Shown: piece by piece, positions 63,641-64,000 of the stretch
Layout: every line of letters begins with the position of its first letter
Numbering within the stretch: position 1 is the stretch's first letter
DNA from: Petrolisthes cinctipes
Taxonomy: Eukaryota; Arthropoda; Malacostraca; Decapoda; Porcellanidae
Assembly (NCBI GenBank): GCA_033782935.1
Contig: JAWQEG010000623.1
Coordinates: 390,001 to 454,000 of the forward strand
DNA: 64,000 nucleotides
Direction: 5' to 3'
The notes under the pieces: model-generated
What the model was told of the DNA's origin: nothing
Database searches by the model: none
What the model saw: only the letters and a program-made list of their open reading frames with translations
Made by a program: the position numbers and the translations under genes

Positions 63641-64000
63641 TTTGAAAATATTCTAGCACTGAGTAGGCATGTACAGATCGTTTCTGGGATCCAATAATAT
63701 CGAATTTTTGGGTGTTTTGAGCCACAATTTGGGAAATAAACGGGTACTGAAAATGAATGCACATATCGACTTTGGGCACCCAAAATATCGATTTTTAGCA
63801 TGTTTTGGGCCTATATTTTGAAAATATTCTAGCACTGAGTAGGCATGTACAGATCGCTTCTGGGACACATGAATATCGAATTTTCGGGTGTTTTGAGCCA
63901 GTATTTGGGAAACAAACGGGTACAGAAGATGCATACACATATTGACTTTGGGCACCTAAAATATTGATTTTCAGCATGTTTTGGGCCTGTATATTGAAAA

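Larger units (their letters stand above)
1..64000 (+). repeat. 176-bp satellite tandem array filling the whole window
   Basis: Every line of the window can be laid on one 176-bp unit. The landmark 'aattt' opening at position 1 recurs near 177 and 353, and its counterpart is still in phase near 63,902, giving about 363 monomers with +13 nt net drift. All copies read in the same direction and I find no inverted copy. No gene, RNA gene, transposon or unique spacer interrupts the array, so every gene-free stretch consists of this repeat. Monomers of 150-180 bp in long homogeneous arrays are typical of centromeric and pericentromeric satellites in plants and animals (established knowledge). The centromere role here is inference, because the sequence does not show kinetochore binding. 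I do not recognise the family by name. Confidence 0.98.

Noticed and set aside
104..63977. Hundreds of overlapping 60-230 codon open frames, nearly all on the minus strand
   Set aside because: They repeat every 176 bp in rotating frames, overlap each other in two frames, carry the same half-unit repeat as the DNA, and are altered by 1-4 nt indels without any sign of frame preservation. No known domain, signal peptide or sensible gene structure is visible.
1..64000. CRISPR array
   Set aside because: The units are 176 bp with no short direct repeat separated by unique spacers. Every base of the unit is itself repeated, and the sequence is eukaryotic satellite in character.
1..64000. Primate alpha satellite
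   Set aside because: The period is 176, not 171, the half-unit structure differs, and the sequence does not resemble the alpha-satellite monomer as I know it. The resemblance is only in organisation (HORs of similar-sized monomers).
1..64000. A named plant centromere satellite such as the Arabidopsis 178-bp or Brassica 176-bp family
   Set aside because: The length is close, but the motifs I recall for the Arabidopsis family are not found here. I do not recall the Brassica sequence well enough to compare. A database search would be needed to assign any name.
1..64000. Embedded transposon, retroviral LTR, tRNA or rRNA gene
   Set aside because: I followed the monomer phase across the window and found no break of more than a few bases, no target-site duplication and no non-satellite stretch.
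1..64000. Inverted copies or a palindromic array centre
   Set aside because: Landmarks such as 'gcatgcacatatcgac' and 'gtaggcatgtacagatcg' read in the plus direction throughout, and I found no switch of orientation.
1..64000. Strict 352-bp dimer as the only higher-order unit
   Set aside because: Alpha-beta alternation is common, but 5-, 7- and 11-monomer units and adjacent same-type monomers show that it is not obligatory.

Overview
The window is one uninterrupted eukaryotic satellite DNA array and holds no gene. All 64,000 bases are head-to-tail copies of one AT-rich monomer of about 176 bp (39% GC in the copy at 1-176), always in the same orientation. The phase can be followed from position 1 to about position 63,902. 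That makes about 363 monomers with a net drift of only +13 nt, a mean period near 176.04. I see no transposon, inversion, telomeric repeat, rRNA, tRNA or unique sequence. Monomer size, array purity and nested higher-order repeats point to a centromeric or pericentromeric satellite of a plant or another eukaryote. The species cannot be named from sequence alone.

The monomer is itself an old duplication. Its two 88-bp halves (1-88 and 89-176) match at 57 of 88 ungapped positions. Above the monomer there is loose alternation of two types. The alpha type has an 'aacacgg' variant, 'cttttggg' and 'gcatgcac'/'tatcgac'. The beta type has 'cactgag', 'cttctggg' and 'gcatacac'/'tattgac'. Together they form a 352-bp dimer. 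Beta has a poly-T subtype, and a further subtype carries 'gaatgcaaatattgac'.

Regional layout. At 1-11.2 kb there is a mosaic with duplicated segments at offsets of 21 and 32 monomers. At 11.2-17.15 kb there is a 10/11-mer higher-order repeat (HOR; 1,760/1,936 bp). At 18.2-20.75 kb there is a 7-mer tandem duplication (1,232 bp), and at 21.2-23.0 kb a 5-mer duplication (880 bp). The stretch 23.1-43.6 kb is a distinct subfamily domain with long HOR-like offsets of 13-22 monomers and a block present five times. At 43.6-48.0 kb there are overlapping 7-, 10- and 12-mer offsets (1,233, 1,761 and 2,113 bp). At 48-53.5 kb monomer types of the left domain return. At 53.6-59.2 kb there are triplicated segments and a second 10/11-mer. 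At 59.2-64 kb there are 4-, 7- and 12-monomer offsets.

Many 60-100 codon open frames exist, almost all on the minus strand, but they are a by-product of the satellite. The period is not a multiple of three, the frames rotate from one monomer to the next, and the longest frames occur where small indels shift the register. I therefore annotate no CDS. What is biologically informative here is array evolution: the half-unit origin, dimer-sized length changes, layered subfamilies, CpG-decay variants and recombination scars. Segment boundaries were read by eye and are accurate to tens of bases.
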